From assembly GCA_050313895.1 (NCBI GenBank), contig JBNPMI010000006.1: a stretch of DNA of 64,000 nucleotides, one strand, 5' to 3'. Shown here one piece after another: positions 26,553 through 35,470 of this stretch. Position 1 is the first letter of the stretch, and the number at the start of each line of letters is the position of its first letter. The translations under genes and the position numbers were made by a program. The DNA is from JALFST01 sp022779285 (GTDB taxonomy: Bacteria; Bacillota; Clostridia; Tissierellales; Peptoniphilaceae). The notes under the pieces are model-generated. The model saw only the letters and a list, made by a program, of their open reading frames with translations. It searched no databases and had not been told where the DNA came from.

Positions 26553-27188
26553 TTACTGCTCATTCGCTGCCGGCACGACAGGAGCATTCAGCTTCTTCTG
26601 CTTCGCTTTATTGCGCAATGCGACGGAAATGGCAATAAAGCATCCCAGTAATATAAATGCCGACGGTGCCTGCTGGAAAAACGGAATCACAAAATCCTTC
26701 GGAAAAACCTGAATCCCGAAGAAGGTGCCCGAGCCGAAGAACTCGCGAATGATTGAGATTAACGTAATGATCAAGGTATATCCCAACCCGTTTCCGATAC
26801 CGTCCACAAAGGATGCCCAAACCCCATTTTTATAGGCAAATGCCTCTGCACGGCCTAAGATGATGCAGTTTACAACGATCAAGGGAAGGAAAATTCCCAA
26901 GAGATTGTAAAGCTCCGGTACGAATGCATGAAGCACCATTTCCAAAATTGTAACAAAGCTTGCAATCACGACGATGAATGATGGAATACGGATATCATCG
27001 GGAATAAAGTTGCGCATCAGTGAAATGACAACATTGCTCGCAGTAAGCACCACAAGGAGTGAAATCCCCATCCCGATCGCACCAAAGGTCGTAACCGAGA
27101 CCGCAAGAACGGAGCAAAGTCCGATCAGCTGCACAAGGGTTGGATTGTTGTGGAGTAATCCATCCATAAAAATTTCTTTTGTTTTCAT
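26553..27188 (-). CDS. rnfE: RnfE, membrane subunit
   Basis: 211-residue six-helix paralogue of RnfA. The matching cysteines are in LIGLCSVLAVS and PLIVVNCIILGRAEAF. With RnfA it forms the core that moves electrons across the membrane while Na+ or H+ is pumped. The short C-terminus is lysine-rich and cytoplasmic. GGGGGAGG precedes the ATG. Confidence 0.96.
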   Translation of the reverse strand: MKTKEIFMDGLLHNNPTLVQLIGLCSVLAVSVTTFGAIGMGISLLVVLTASNVVISLMRNFIPDDIRIPSFIVVIASFVTILEMVLHAFVPELYNLLGIFLPLIVVNCIILGRAEAFAYKNGVWASFVDGIGNGLGYTLIITLISIIREFFGSGTFFGIQVFPKDFVIPFFQQAPSAFILLGCFIAISVALRNKAKQKKLNAPVVPAANEQ

Positions 27189-27198
27189 TTCCTCCCCC

Positions 27199-28179
27199 TT
27201 ACTTCACCAAGTCACCAAAGGCCGCCTGAACCGCTTCAAAGCCTTCGTTCATGCCTTCCGTTGTAAAGGTTGCGCCACTGACGGTGGCATCCACGCTATC
27301 CAGCTTCTGCCCCTTCAGTCCATCCGCATACGGCTTCTCAGAAATCACTGAGCCGAAGCCCTCGGTTTCGTTTTCCTCAACAATCACAAAGCCCCGGATG
27401 GTTCCGTCCTTCGCAACGCCGACAAGGAATTCAATCGGGCCGTGGAATCCGTCGGGAGCCGTTACATGGAATACGTATCCGTCACCGACTTCATAGACCT
27501 CACGAAGAATTTCATTCGTGGGAGCGGCCTCCATTTTCTCGGGAGTGCTGCTGCCGTCATAGGCTTCCTTGACCTGGTCTTCCGTAACGTCATTCATAGG
27601 TGATGAACTCTCCACGACATTGCCGGAAAGCGCGCCATAGGCCTCTACTACCTTATTAAAAGCTTTTTCCATAGCTGTTGATGTAAGAGTTGCGCCAGTC
27701 ATATGCGGAATCGTGTTTTCCGTGCCTCCGGCTCCGTCAGACTTTATGGGCGCCGTCAGCTTGAGCGCACTGACGCCATCCGCATACTCCTTCTCTGCAA
27801 CACGTGCACCGATGCCCGTAGTCTCACTTTGCTGCAGCACCTTAAAGCCCGTGACCGTACCGTCGTTCTTGACGCCTACCACAAAGGTAACGGGGCCATC
27901 GTATCCCTTTGGAGAAGAAACCGTAAATATGTAACCGTCAACCTCGCCGTCAACCATTGCATCATTGACTGCAACAATATTGTCATTCAACACATCTTTA
28001 TTTGTATCCTCCTGAATCTCTTCCAGATTCGGATACACTTCCTTATATGCTGCAACCTCGGCATCCTTTTGCGCCTGCTCGATAATAGGAGCCGTCTCCT
28101 GGTTGGTAAATGCAAGCACGAGAGTTGCCACTGCACAAATGACGAGAAGCTTGAGGGCTAAAATGACTGATTTTTTCAT
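27199..28179 (-). CDS. rnfG: RnfG with two FMN-binding domains
   Basis: 326-residue RnfG, against about 180-220 in typical members. One N-terminal membrane helix (about 6-24) is followed by two homologous FMN-binding domains, about 70-185 and 220-326. Each has a GYIFTV/GYVFHV strand, a GPVTFVVGV/GPIEFLVGV strand, an ETTGIG/ETEGFG turn and a flavinylation motif: TGAT ending at T164 and SGAT ending at T304. Both threonines could carry covalent FMN. The start overlaps the rnfD stop by four bases. This is an internal duplication; the linker 186-219 is low in complexity. Confidence 0.94.
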   Translation of the reverse strand: MKKSVILALKLLVICAVATLVLAFTNQETAPIIEQAQKDAEVAAYKEVYPNLEEIQEDTNKDVLNDNIVAVNDAMVDGEVDGYIFTVSSPKGYDGPVTFVVGVKNDGTVTGFKVLQQSETTGIGARVAEKEYADGVSALKLTAPIKSDGAGGTENTIPHMTGATLTSTAMEKAFNKVVEAYGALSGNVVESSSPMNDVTEDQVKEAYDGSSTPEKMEAAPTNEILREVYEVGDGYVFHVTAPDGFHGPIEFLVGVAKDGTIRGFVIVEENETEGFGSVISEKPYADGLKGQKLDSVDATVSGATFTTEGMNEGFEAVQAAFGDLVK

Positions 28180-29144
28180 TTCGAAGCACCTCCTAACCCA
28201 AAGGGCTTTCTCTTAATATATTTATCGATGATCGGAGTACATACGTTCATGAGCAAAATGGAATAGGACACACCCTCCGGATATCCGCCGAAGGAACGAA
28301 TGAGCGCCGTCAAAAATCCGGCTCCTACGCCGAATATGATTTGTCCTGCTGTCGTAGCCGGTGTCGTCGCATAGTCGGTAGCCATGAAGAGCGCCCCGAG
28401 CATCAAGCCGCCGGAAAGCACCTGTGCCGGAAGATCCGCGATGCCGACCTTTCCGGTAATCATGCCGAAAATTCCCATAAAGACCACAAAAGAGCCAATC
28501 ATGCATGCAGGAATCGTGATGCGAATCACTCCGCGCAGCAAAAGATAAACAGCACCGATAAGCAATGCAAGCGCGCTCACCTCTCCAAGCATGCCCGGCA
28601 TGTTGCCGATGAACATATTGAAAAGTGCCGGAGCCTGTCCTCCCGATAAAGGAGTCGCTCCCGCCAGAGCATCTGCACGAAACGGCTCAGCCAAGGTCGT
28701 CATATCTCTTCCCCATGAGCTCATAAGAAGCGCTCGTGCCGCAAGTGCGGGATTCATGAAATTCTGTCCGATTCCGCCAAAGAATTGCTTGACCACCAAA
28801 ATAGCGAAAATCGCGCCAAATGCCACCTTCCAAACCGGCATGGTGGATGGAACATTAAATGCCAATAAAATTCCTGTGACAACAGCGGAAAAATCGCTGA
28901 TTGTGATCGGGCGCTTCATCGCTTTTTCCGAAACGAATTCCGTGCCGACTGCAAAGATTACAGAAACCGCACATAATAAAAGCGCACGCCACCCAAAATA
29001 TACAAAAGACATCACCAGCGCCGGAATCAACGCAATCACAACATCCAGCATAATGTGCTGTGTGGAATCCGCTGTACGGATATGCGGTGATGATACCACC
29101 GTCAACAATGGTCTTTCGGTCAATGTCTGATTATTTGTTTCCAT
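28176..29144 (-). CDS. rnfD: RnfD, membrane flavoprotein subunit
   Basis: 322-residue subunit with eight to ten membrane helices. The covalent FMN site LAGATPLSG places the acceptor at T164, and GGIGQNFMNPAL is the conserved loop preceding it. It works with RnfG in the electron path from RnfC to the membrane core. Four-base overlap with rnfG; ten bases after rnfC. Confidence 0.96.
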   Translation of the reverse strand: METNNQTLTERPLLTVVSSPHIRTADSTQHIMLDVVIALIPALVMSFVYFGWRALLLCAVSVIFAVGTEFVSEKAMKRPITISDFSAVVTGILLAFNVPSTMPVWKVAFGAIFAILVVKQFFGGIGQNFMNPALAARALLMSSWGRDMTTLAEPFRADALAGATPLSGGQAPALFNMFIGNMPGMLGEVSALALLIGAVYLLLRGVIRITIPACMIGSFVVFMGIFGMITGKVGIADLPAQVLSGGLMLGALFMATDYATTPATTAGQIIFGVGAGFLTALIRSFGGYPEGVSYSILLMNVCTPIIDKYIKRKPFGLGGASK

Positions 29145-29154
29145 GACATTCCCC

Positions 29155-30480
29155 CTACTTGTTCTTTTTCATCGCAATGACGTTTTTCTTCGCAAAACGA
29201 ATCAATTCCGTCAATGGACGCTTTGCAGGACAGATATACGAGCAAAGTCCGCACTCTGTACACTGATCTGCATAATAGCTCTGTGCCGTTTCCCAGTCTC
29301 CGCTCTTCGATGCCATTGCAAGGAATAACGGCTCCAAATTGGATGGGCAGACCTCAACGCAACGCCCGCAACGAATACAAGGATCCACCTTTTGCGGCAT
29401 CGCTTCCTTTTCCGTAAGCACTAAGATTCCGTTGTTTCTCTTATCGATCACAACCTCATCCGAATATTGTGCCAATCCCATCATCGGACCGCCAAAGAGA
29501 ATCTTTCCCGGTTGAGAAGCATATCCGCCTGTAAATTCAACGATATCGCGAATCGTGCTGCCCAAACGCGCAATCACGTTAGAAGGCTTGTTGACCGCAT
29601 GACCGGTAACGGTAACCACACGCTCATAAAGCGGCTTACCGTAATAAACAGCGTCGACGATGGCACACGCCGTGCCCACATTGTCTACGATGCAGCCCAC
29701 GTCCTTCGGAAGCATGCTTGTGGCAACCTTGCGTCCGGTCACAGCTGAAATGATGCGCTTTTCATCACCCTGCGGGTATTTTGTCTTCAATACAGCAAGG
29801 TCAATGTTTTCTGTGCTGCCGATGGCTTTCTCAATTGCGTCAATAGCTTTCGGCTTATTGTTTTCAATCGCAATATAGCCCTTCTTTGCGCCGGTAGCCT
29901 TCATGATGAGCTTCAGACCCTCTACAACCTTTTCCGGATATGTTCGCATCGTCAAATCATCACAGGTAAGGTACGGCTCGCATTCCGCCCCGTTGATAAT
30001 GATCGTATCAATCGGTGCATCCTCTGATGTCGTCAGCTTGACATGTGTCGGAAATCCTGCGCCGCCCATGCCTACAATTCCGGCATCTTTTATGTAGGAG
30101 AGAATTTGTTCCGCGCTGAGCTCCTCATTGGAACGATCAACCGTTTCATACCCCGGTGTGTCCAGCCCATCGCTGCAAATTTCAATTGCCGGCACCTTTG
30201 TGCCGAAGGCGGTCAGATATTCCACAATACCTGTAACCTCCCCGGAAACACTGGCGTGCACCGGAGCTGAAACGAATCCGCCCGCTTCTGCGATTTTTTG
30301 TCCCAAATTGACATGATCACCCTTGGACACAAGCACCTTCGCCGGAGCTCCGATATGCTGTGAAACCGTTAGCAGCACCTTTTCAGGTGCCGGCATCGCA
30401 ACAATTTCCGCTCCACTCGATAGAGACTTATAGTCCTTCATGTGTGTGCCGCCTCGGAACGTTAAGTTTTCGAGTTTCAT
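29155..30480 (-). CDS. rnfC: RnfC, NADH-binding peripheral subunit
   Basis: 441-residue subunit where NAD+ is reduced. Order of parts: an N-terminal biotinyl-like fold (VLVSKGDHVNLGQKIAEAGG), an FMN/NADH domain with GMGGAGFPTHVKL (about 138-150), an SLBB-like segment, and two 4Fe-4S sites (CIRCGRCVEVC and CTECGLCSYIC). First gene of rnfCDGEAB, the common Clostridia order. The ATG at 30480 follows AGGAGTG. Confidence 0.96.
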   Translation of the reverse strand: MKLENLTFRGGTHMKDYKSLSSGAEIVAMPAPEKVLLTVSQHIGAPAKVLVSKGDHVNLGQKIAEAGGFVSAPVHASVSGEVTGIVEYLTAFGTKVPAIEICSDGLDTPGYETVDRSNEELSAEQILSYIKDAGIVGMGGAGFPTHVKLTTSEDAPIDTIIINGAECEPYLTCDDLTMRTYPEKVVEGLKLIMKATGAKKGYIAIENNKPKAIDAIEKAIGSTENIDLAVLKTKYPQGDEKRIISAVTGRKVATSMLPKDVGCIVDNVGTACAIVDAVYYGKPLYERVVTVTGHAVNKPSNVIARLGSTIRDIVEFTGGYASQPGKILFGGPMMGLAQYSDEVVIDKRNNGILVLTEKEAMPQKVDPCIRCGRCVEVCPSNLEPLFLAMASKSGDWETAQSYYADQCTECGLCSYICPAKRPLTELIRFAKKNVIAMKKNK

Positions 30481-30543
30481 TCACCACACTCCTCTCAACG
30501 AGTCTCAACAGATAAAATATTTCTGCTCTTGCATTGTACCACA

Positions 30544-30560
30544 CTCTGTCTCAAACAGAG
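30544..30560. promoter_or_regulatory. Inverted repeat upstream of rnfC
   Basis: CTCTGT and ACAGAG (perfect 6-bp arms, 5-base centre) lie about 65-80 bases before rnfC. On the minus strand a -10-like TACAAT follows at about 30537-30532. It may be an operator for the rnf operon; no regulator can be assigned, and no clean -35 is seen. Confidence 0.35.
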
Positions 30561-30661
30561 GAATATAATTAAAATTAGTCTTGATTTTTCACATGGATTT
30601 CCTATCCTTCTGACTCAAAATGTATCTTGTAAATCAGCTGCTGCAACGCCTGATAAAGTCC

Positions 30662-30690
30662 TTGACACATATCCGAATACTATGTATAAT
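30662..30690 (+). promoter_or_regulatory. tRNA-Leu promoter, full consensus
   Basis: TTGACA (30662-30667), 17-base spacer, TATAAT (30685-30690): a perfect sigma-A promoter 13 bases before the tRNA. Confidence 0.9.
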
Positions 30691-30703
30691 AATTTAGTCT
30701 TTC

Positions 30704-30787
30704 GCAGAAGTGGTGGAATAGGCAGACACGCCATCTTGAGGGGGTGGTGAGCTAACGCTTGTGTGAGTTCGAATCTCATCTTCTGCA
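30704..30787 (+). tRNA. tRNA-Leu (GAG)
   Basis: Class II cloverleaf with acceptor GCAGAAG/CTTCTGC, anticodon stem CCATC/GGTGG, loop TTGAGGG (anticodon GAG), a long variable arm and T loop TTCGAAT. CCA is not encoded. Confidence 0.95.
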
Positions 30788-30798
30788 TAATTCTTTTT

Positions 30799-30835
30799 GC
30801 CCGATTCTTGCAAATGCAAGGATCGGGCATTTTTC
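30799..30835 (+). terminator. Terminator of tRNA-Leu
   Basis: TGCCCGAT.CTTGCA and TGCAAG.ATCGGGCA arms followed by TTTTTC. The outer arms GCCCGAT/ATCGGGC recur in the palindrome at 31017-31055. Confidence 0.88.
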
Positions 30836-31227
30836 AATGATTTATAGATGCTGTAAAAGCTTGCGGTATTCCAATGTCGCTTGAGCGAAAACAGCAGCGC
30901 TGATCAAGGTCTTCTCTCAAGGCCGCATATCGCTCCGAGTGCCGTAATGATTCGAGTATGCAAAACTCATCCAATTTATGCAGGAATCCGCCTTTGCCTG
31001 CCACCCTACGCGGTATAAGAAGCCCGATCACGGAGGCTCCGTGATCGGGCTTCTTGAATTCTATTTTCCCGGTAGCGATACAGGCGGCTCAAATCCTGAC
31101 CGGCAGGAACATGGAGCCGCCGTTCGCCTCAGGGAAATTGCACTGCGTAAAAATCTGCTATGAATCCGATCGGACGAACAACAGATACCGAAAATCGGCA
31201 CTGGCTTTGTCCCTGATTTCAAATTCG
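30836..31227. other. Gene-poor stretch between tRNA-Leu and tldE
   Basis: About 390 bases with no gene I can support. Short open frames exist on both strands (65 codons on minus at 30834-31031; 70 codons on plus at 31054-31266), without a ribosome binding site or recognisable similarity. The only clear structure is the 39-nt palindrome. The segment could hold decayed coding sequence or be the trailer of the tldE transcript. Confidence 0.5.
31017..31055. terminator. 39-nt perfect palindrome, possible bidirectional terminator
   Basis: Two 19-base arms, beginning AAGAAGCCCGATCACGGAG, are exactly complementary around one central G. As RNA it is an extremely stable hairpin on either strand. The flanking T content is modest (TTCTT on each side), so termination is plausible but not typical. 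It is the only candidate for ending the tldD-tldE transcript, about 170 bases after the tldE stop. Confidence 0.55.
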
Positions 31228-32529
31228 CTAATTGGAATCGCCGGTCACCGTGACATCCTCGAATAATATCGCTTTCGGAACAACGGAAGACTTTTGATTT
31301 TGCAATTCCTTGCTAAACTCCATCGTAACCTGTACTTTACCGATGTTTTCAGAAATTGCACCGCCCGAAAGATAAGTGACCTTGCCATCGCGAATCCGAC
31401 GTGCCAGACGGAATTCTCCGCCGAAATCTCCCGTAACAACATCCATTTGAAAGGATGAGAAAGCTAAAATTTCAATGGAATTTTCTCCCTTAAGCTCTTC
31501 ATAGCCTCTTTGTCCGCCCTGCACCTCGAAGGTGGGCACAAATCCATGATTTTCAATTCCCAGATAATGACTATATTGAGCATGTGTTCTGAAATTTTTA
31601 ACAATTCCGTGTTCGTACAGAGGATAGGATGTTAAGATTTTGCCTTCCGCATCGACTGCGCCGGAAGATGTGGACGCTGACAGCGCCGGATTGACGCGAA
31701 TATCCAAGCTTTGCTTTGCCCCCGAGGGGATGAAACGCTCCCCGATTTGGGCTTTGCTGATCTGCTGATATACCAAGGTATCTGTCGCATGCATCATATA
31801 ATATCGTAAAAGCTCCTCCACCTCGGCACCGGATAAAATCACCCTGCAATGCTCCTGCTGCTTTGCCGGTTCGGCAATGGCTCGGCCTTCCGTCTCCTCA
31901 AGCTGCTTTTGCACAATGTCACGGATCTGATCAATGTCAGGCTCCGTCAGATAATAATCCTTAAAAATTTCCACCGGTTCCTTGCCGATATCGGTGTCCG
32001 TGACAAGCTCAAAGATAAATTCATTGACAGGCTGCTCCACATCCACACCCTTTGAGGTGAAAATATGCTCTTTGCCGCTAACTGCAAATAGCTCCAAGGA
32101 GTTCACATTCGCGCGTGTTGTGTTTTCTCCGAAGAAAGCCGTATAAATATCCCGGAATCTTTCCATAAATTGTACCTGCGATTGCAGATCTTTTTTGATA
32201 TGCGGCTGAGTGTCATCTTTTTCCGGCAGAGGATACCATGGATTTTTTACAAGAGAGGCGGAAATCGACGCCTTTTCAATTTTAGAAGCAATTTCGGCTT
32301 CACTGTCTGCCGCTCCGATTTTCGTAACGGCATCTCCTGTATAACGCTCCCCATCCTCCTCAAAATCCACATAAACATGAAGATCATACTCATGGAGATT
32401 CGTTCTTCGATTCATATCCAGCTTATCGCGTACAAAGAAAAGCTCTGAGGAAGTCCGCTCTGAATCCTTTAAAATCCAATCCGTGATTTTTTCATTTTTC
32501 TTCAAGCAATCGATAATTTTATTCTGCAT
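31228..32529 (-). CDS. tldE: TldE/PmbA-like protease subunit
   Basis: 433-residue TldE family protein without the metal-binding HExxxH, as expected for the non-catalytic partner of the TldD-TldE protease. That heterodimer degrades unfolded peptides and in some species matures modified peptides or antitoxins. The conserved C-terminal part (EVQGGQRGYEELKGE, RRIRDGKVTYLSGGAISENIGK) is present. Its start shares one base with the tldD stop (TAATG), so the two are made together. No peptide substrate gene is seen nearby. Confidence 0.9.
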   Translation of the reverse strand: MQNKIIDCLKKNEKITDWILKDSERTSSELFFVRDKLDMNRRTNLHEYDLHVYVDFEEDGERYTGDAVTKIGAADSEAEIASKIEKASISASLVKNPWYPLPEKDDTQPHIKKDLQSQVQFMERFRDIYTAFFGENTTRANVNSLELFAVSGKEHIFTSKGVDVEQPVNEFIFELVTDTDIGKEPVEIFKDYYLTEPDIDQIRDIVQKQLEETEGRAIAEPAKQQEHCRVILSGAEVEELLRYYMMHATDTLVYQQISKAQIGERFIPSGAKQSLDIRVNPALSASTSSGAVDAEGKILTSYPLYEHGIVKNFRTHAQYSHYLGIENHGFVPTFEVQGGQRGYEELKGENSIEILAFSSFQMDVVTGDFGGEFRLARRIRDGKVTYLSGGAISENIGKVQVTMEFSKELQNQKSSVVPKAILFEDVTVTGDSN

Positions 32530-33950
32530 TACGACAATCTTCCTCTCATCTTAATATAAGATCCGCCTGTAGAGGTCTTAACCCACTCCTTCCAGCCTTT
32601 TCCGCAATATCCGCTTCCTGAAAGGATGACATCCGGGGAAATCATGCTGATCGACTGTAGAAGATCCGGCACATATCCCGTGAGATAAACGGGACTGATC
32701 ATTTTTCCGGTTAATTCTCCATTTCGAATTTCTCTTCCTCTTGCGGCAACACATTGGCATCCCCAGTTTTTTGGATCCTCCATGCCGGAGAAAAGGCCTT
32801 CCAATAAATATCCGTTTTCCACGGAAGCGATCATGTCATCCAAATTGTCATTGCCGCCTTCAAAGAAGGTGTTTGTCATACGAGTATACGCCTTGCGTTT
32901 GTAGGATTCGCGTTTTCCGTTGCCTGTCGGCTGAGCTCCGAGCTGCAGCGAAGAAAGCTCATCGCACATTCCGTTTTTAAAAATCCCGTGATCAATAATG
33001 ATCGTATCAGATCCCAGATTTCCTTCATCATCAAAGAGATAGCTGGAAACCTCCTTTGCAGCTCTCGCTCCGTCATGCATGATCAGAATGTCGGAAGCGA
33101 CACGCTGATTCAGATATTCCTTTCCTTTTGCTCGATCCTTCACAAACATATCCATTTCCGTACCATGACCAAAGGCTTCATGCGCAAGAAGGCCCGTAAA
33201 GTCCGGATCACAAATAAGATCATATTCCCCGGGAACGACCTTTTCCGAACTCAAAAGAGCAATGGATCCTCGAGCTGCGGTCTCCGCAATCTCTTCCATA
33301 TCCTCCAGAAGCTCCAAGCCGCAAAGGCCTGAGCGGGCGACATAATCGCTTTTTGTTTTCTCTGCATTTCCGGCATCGGCCATACCCGTGGCAGTCGTAT
33401 AGACATAGCTCTGGTACAAGGATCTGTGACCGGAAATGAAAATTTTATTGACCTGTGTGTAGGTGAGTACAAGTGCCAGGTGCAACAGCTCCTCATGTTT
33501 TTCCTTAACGGAATCATGGATTTTCTTGAGCCTGGTTAAAATCTCCTTGGGATCGGATTCTTCAGGAAGCGCATCAACCTCCTGAACAAAACTCTTTTCT
33601 ATGGGCTCATCCTTTGGAGTCTGCGAATATGACAGAGGCTGTGCCGTTTTGAGATACCAGGCACGTTCCTCCGCTGCCTTTTGCCTTACCTCATTGACGA
33701 CGGCATCCACATCGAGTTCATTGAAACTGTACTCGGTAAAGCCTGTTGGCTGCATAACACGAACAACAAAGCCTCTTTCTTCGTCATCGGAAGGGCGAAG
33801 CGCCATTCCGCTCGTTTGCACAATCCATGCAGTACCTGTAACATCTGTTCCGAGAACAGAAACATAAGAAAACTCTTCAGAAAGACGGGCCACCAAATCC
33901 TGCAGCGCTTCCTTCTTCTCGAGCAGATAGTTTGAAGTCTTAAGTTTCAC
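32529..33950 (-). CDS. tldD: TldD-like metalloprotease subunit
   Basis: 473-residue TldD family protein with the zinc-site motif HEAFGH at residues 257-262, followed by GTEMD. It is the catalytic subunit pairing with TldE encoded directly downstream. The start codon is GTG at 33950, eleven bases after an excellent GAGGAGG site; no closer ATG fits. The intergenic region upstream holds -10-like TATTAT but no clean promoter. Confidence 0.92.
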   Translation of the reverse strand: MKLKTSNYLLEKKEALQDLVARLSEEFSYVSVLGTDVTGTAWIVQTSGMALRPSDDEERGFVVRVMQPTGFTEYSFNELDVDAVVNEVRQKAAEERAWYLKTAQPLSYSQTPKDEPIEKSFVQEVDALPEESDPKEILTRLKKIHDSVKEKHEELLHLALVLTYTQVNKIFISGHRSLYQSYVYTTATGMADAGNAEKTKSDYVARSGLCGLELLEDMEEIAETAARGSIALLSSEKVVPGEYDLICDPDFTGLLAHEAFGHGTEMDMFVKDRAKGKEYLNQRVASDILIMHDGARAAKEVSSYLFDDEGNLGSDTIIIDHGIFKNGMCDELSSLQLGAQPTGNGKRESYKRKAYTRMTNTFFEGGNDNLDDMIASVENGYLLEGLFSGMEDPKNWGCQCVAARGREIRNGELTGKMISPVYLTGYVPDLLQSISMISPDVILSGSGYCGKGWKEWVKTSTGGSYIKMRGRLS

Positions 33951-34068
33951 TTGATTCCTCCTCTTCCAAACAACAATTGAGTTGTAGCTTTTTTATAATA
34001 GCATACTTTCCTGATTCCCGCTTTTCAGGCACTCTCAGAAAAAACTTGCAGTTACCTGAAGCAATTAC

Positions 34069-34107
34069 AAAAAAGCCGAATTTCAACACGTCTTTCTGAA
34101 ATCCGGC
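34069..34107 (-). terminator. Terminator of the polA-coaE-transglycosylase operon
   Basis: On the minus strand GCCGGATTTCA and TGAAATTCGGC form an 11-bp stem with one mismatch, followed by TTTTTTG. It lies about 70 bases after the transglycosylase stop. Confidence 0.82.
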
Positions 34108-34179
34108 CCTTTCCTTTTCTTCAGCTTTTTGGACATACTCGCCTCTCGGACAGGTCTTCCTTTTGGCGATATCCTTTAC

Positions 34180-34854
34180 TTATTTTATATAAGTCGCCCA
34201 TGCCCACCGAAATACATTCAGCATGTTATGAAACGCCTGAGCATATGTATTTCTTTTCGAATCCGTGCCGGGCAGTCCGTCAAAATAAAACACCTCATAA
34301 ATCGATTTCGCCTTATTGACCTTTTGCACGTATTCTCTTGGCTCCTTATTGGGAATGTTTTTCATGGAGTCAATTTCCCAACTGATCGTTCCGTCTGCCA
34401 GCCATTGATCGACATTCTTTTTTCCCGCATTATAGGCTACGATGGCCAGATCTCGGCTTTGATACTTTTGCAGCAAATCTGAAAAATATTGCGTACCGAT
34501 TTTCAGATTCTGCAAAGGATCCATAAGATCCACAGATTCCGGATCCAATCCTAATTTTTGTGCCGCCTCGGCTTTCGCATCGGGCAAAATCTGCATCAGC
34601 CCGCTCGCCCCGACCTTGCTGACCGCATCGGAGCGGAAATCGGATTCCGTCTTCACAATCCCCGCTACAAGATACGGATCCAATCCGGCTGATTTTGCAG
34701 CCTCCTGAATTTCCGCGCTGTATGACAGCGGATAGTTTTTTGTGCCTTGCACAACTGCCGCATAACAAACCGCAAGCGCAAGGATCGCGATGATGATGAG
34801 AAAAATAATCAGATTGCGAAGTATTCTTCCAAAGGTACGTAATACAGTTTTCAT
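34180..34854 (-). CDS. Membrane-anchored lytic transglycosylase
   Basis: 224-residue SLT-domain enzyme that cleaves peptidoglycan between MurNAc and GlcNAc. An N-terminal membrane helix (about 13-35) is followed by the catalytic region: glutamate in VKTESDFRSDAVS (about residue 70), GLMQILP and AYNAG. Overlaps coaE by four bases. It is the third gene after polA and coaE, a recurring Firmicutes arrangement. Confidence 0.92.
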   Translation of the reverse strand: MKTVLRTFGRILRNLIIFLIIIAILALAVCYAAVVQGTKNYPLSYSAEIQEAAKSAGLDPYLVAGIVKTESDFRSDAVSKVGASGLMQILPDAKAEAAQKLGLDPESVDLMDPLQNLKIGTQYFSDLLQKYQSRDLAIVAYNAGKKNVDQWLADGTISWEIDSMKNIPNKEPREYVQKVNKAKSIYEVFYFDGLPGTDSKRNTYAQAFHNMLNVFRWAWATYIK

Positions 34855-35453
34855 ATTTTTTTTACCCTTTTTAATGCCTCTTCTATTTGCCCATATAGCG
34901 CCGATATCGTTCCATCATTTCGAATAATACAATCCGCAAGCCGGAAACGTTCTTCACCCATTTGAGACTGTATTCTCAGCACTGCCTCTCGCCTCGTCAA
35001 GCCATCCCTTTTCATGATTCTCGAAATTCGAAGCTCAAGCGGAGCATCAACCACCCAAACCTCATCCATGGAAAGCGCCTTCGCCCGGTCCCATGTTTCC
35101 ATAAGAAGCGGAATATCAAAGAAAAGTAATCCATTTCCATGCGCTTTCTCCCAAGACAGCGCCCTTTCCTCCATCTCCTGATAAATAACGGGATGGGACA
35201 GAGAATCCAATTTTTTTCGTTGAATTGCATCCTGAAATACAATGCTTCCTAACCTTCTTCGGTCGATATTTCCGTCCTCTAATAGAATATCACAACCAAA
35301 ATGAGCAACAAGAGCTTGATACAGCTTTTTCCCGGGAAGCATGAGCTCGTGAACAATCGCATCCGCATCAATTACGGGATATCCTGCTTGCTGCAAATAT
35401 TTTGTCACCATAGACTTTCCGGATGCAATTCCACCTGTTAAGCCGATACGCAT
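34851..35453 (-). CDS. coaE: Dephospho-CoA kinase
   Basis: 200-residue kinase for the last step of coenzyme A synthesis. P-loop GGIASGKS (about 7-14), DADAIVHEL (about 34-42) and the lid region RISRIMKRDGLTRREA are present. Seventeen bases after polA and overlapping the transglycosylase gene by four. Confidence 0.95.
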   Translation of the reverse strand: MRIGLTGGIASGKSMVTKYLQQAGYPVIDADAIVHELMLPGKKLYQALVAHFGCDILLEDGNIDRRRLGSIVFQDAIQRKKLDSLSHPVIYQEMEERALSWEKAHGNGLLFFDIPLLMETWDRAKALSMDEVWVVDAPLELRISRIMKRDGLTRREAVLRIQSQMGEERFRLADCIIRNDGTISALYGQIEEALKRVKKI

Positions 35454-35470
35454 GCCTGCCTCCTAACACT

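Noticed and set aside
30834..31031. 65-codon minus-strand frame as a gene
   Set aside because: No ribosome binding site and no recognisable similarity, and its start lies within the 39-nt palindrome.
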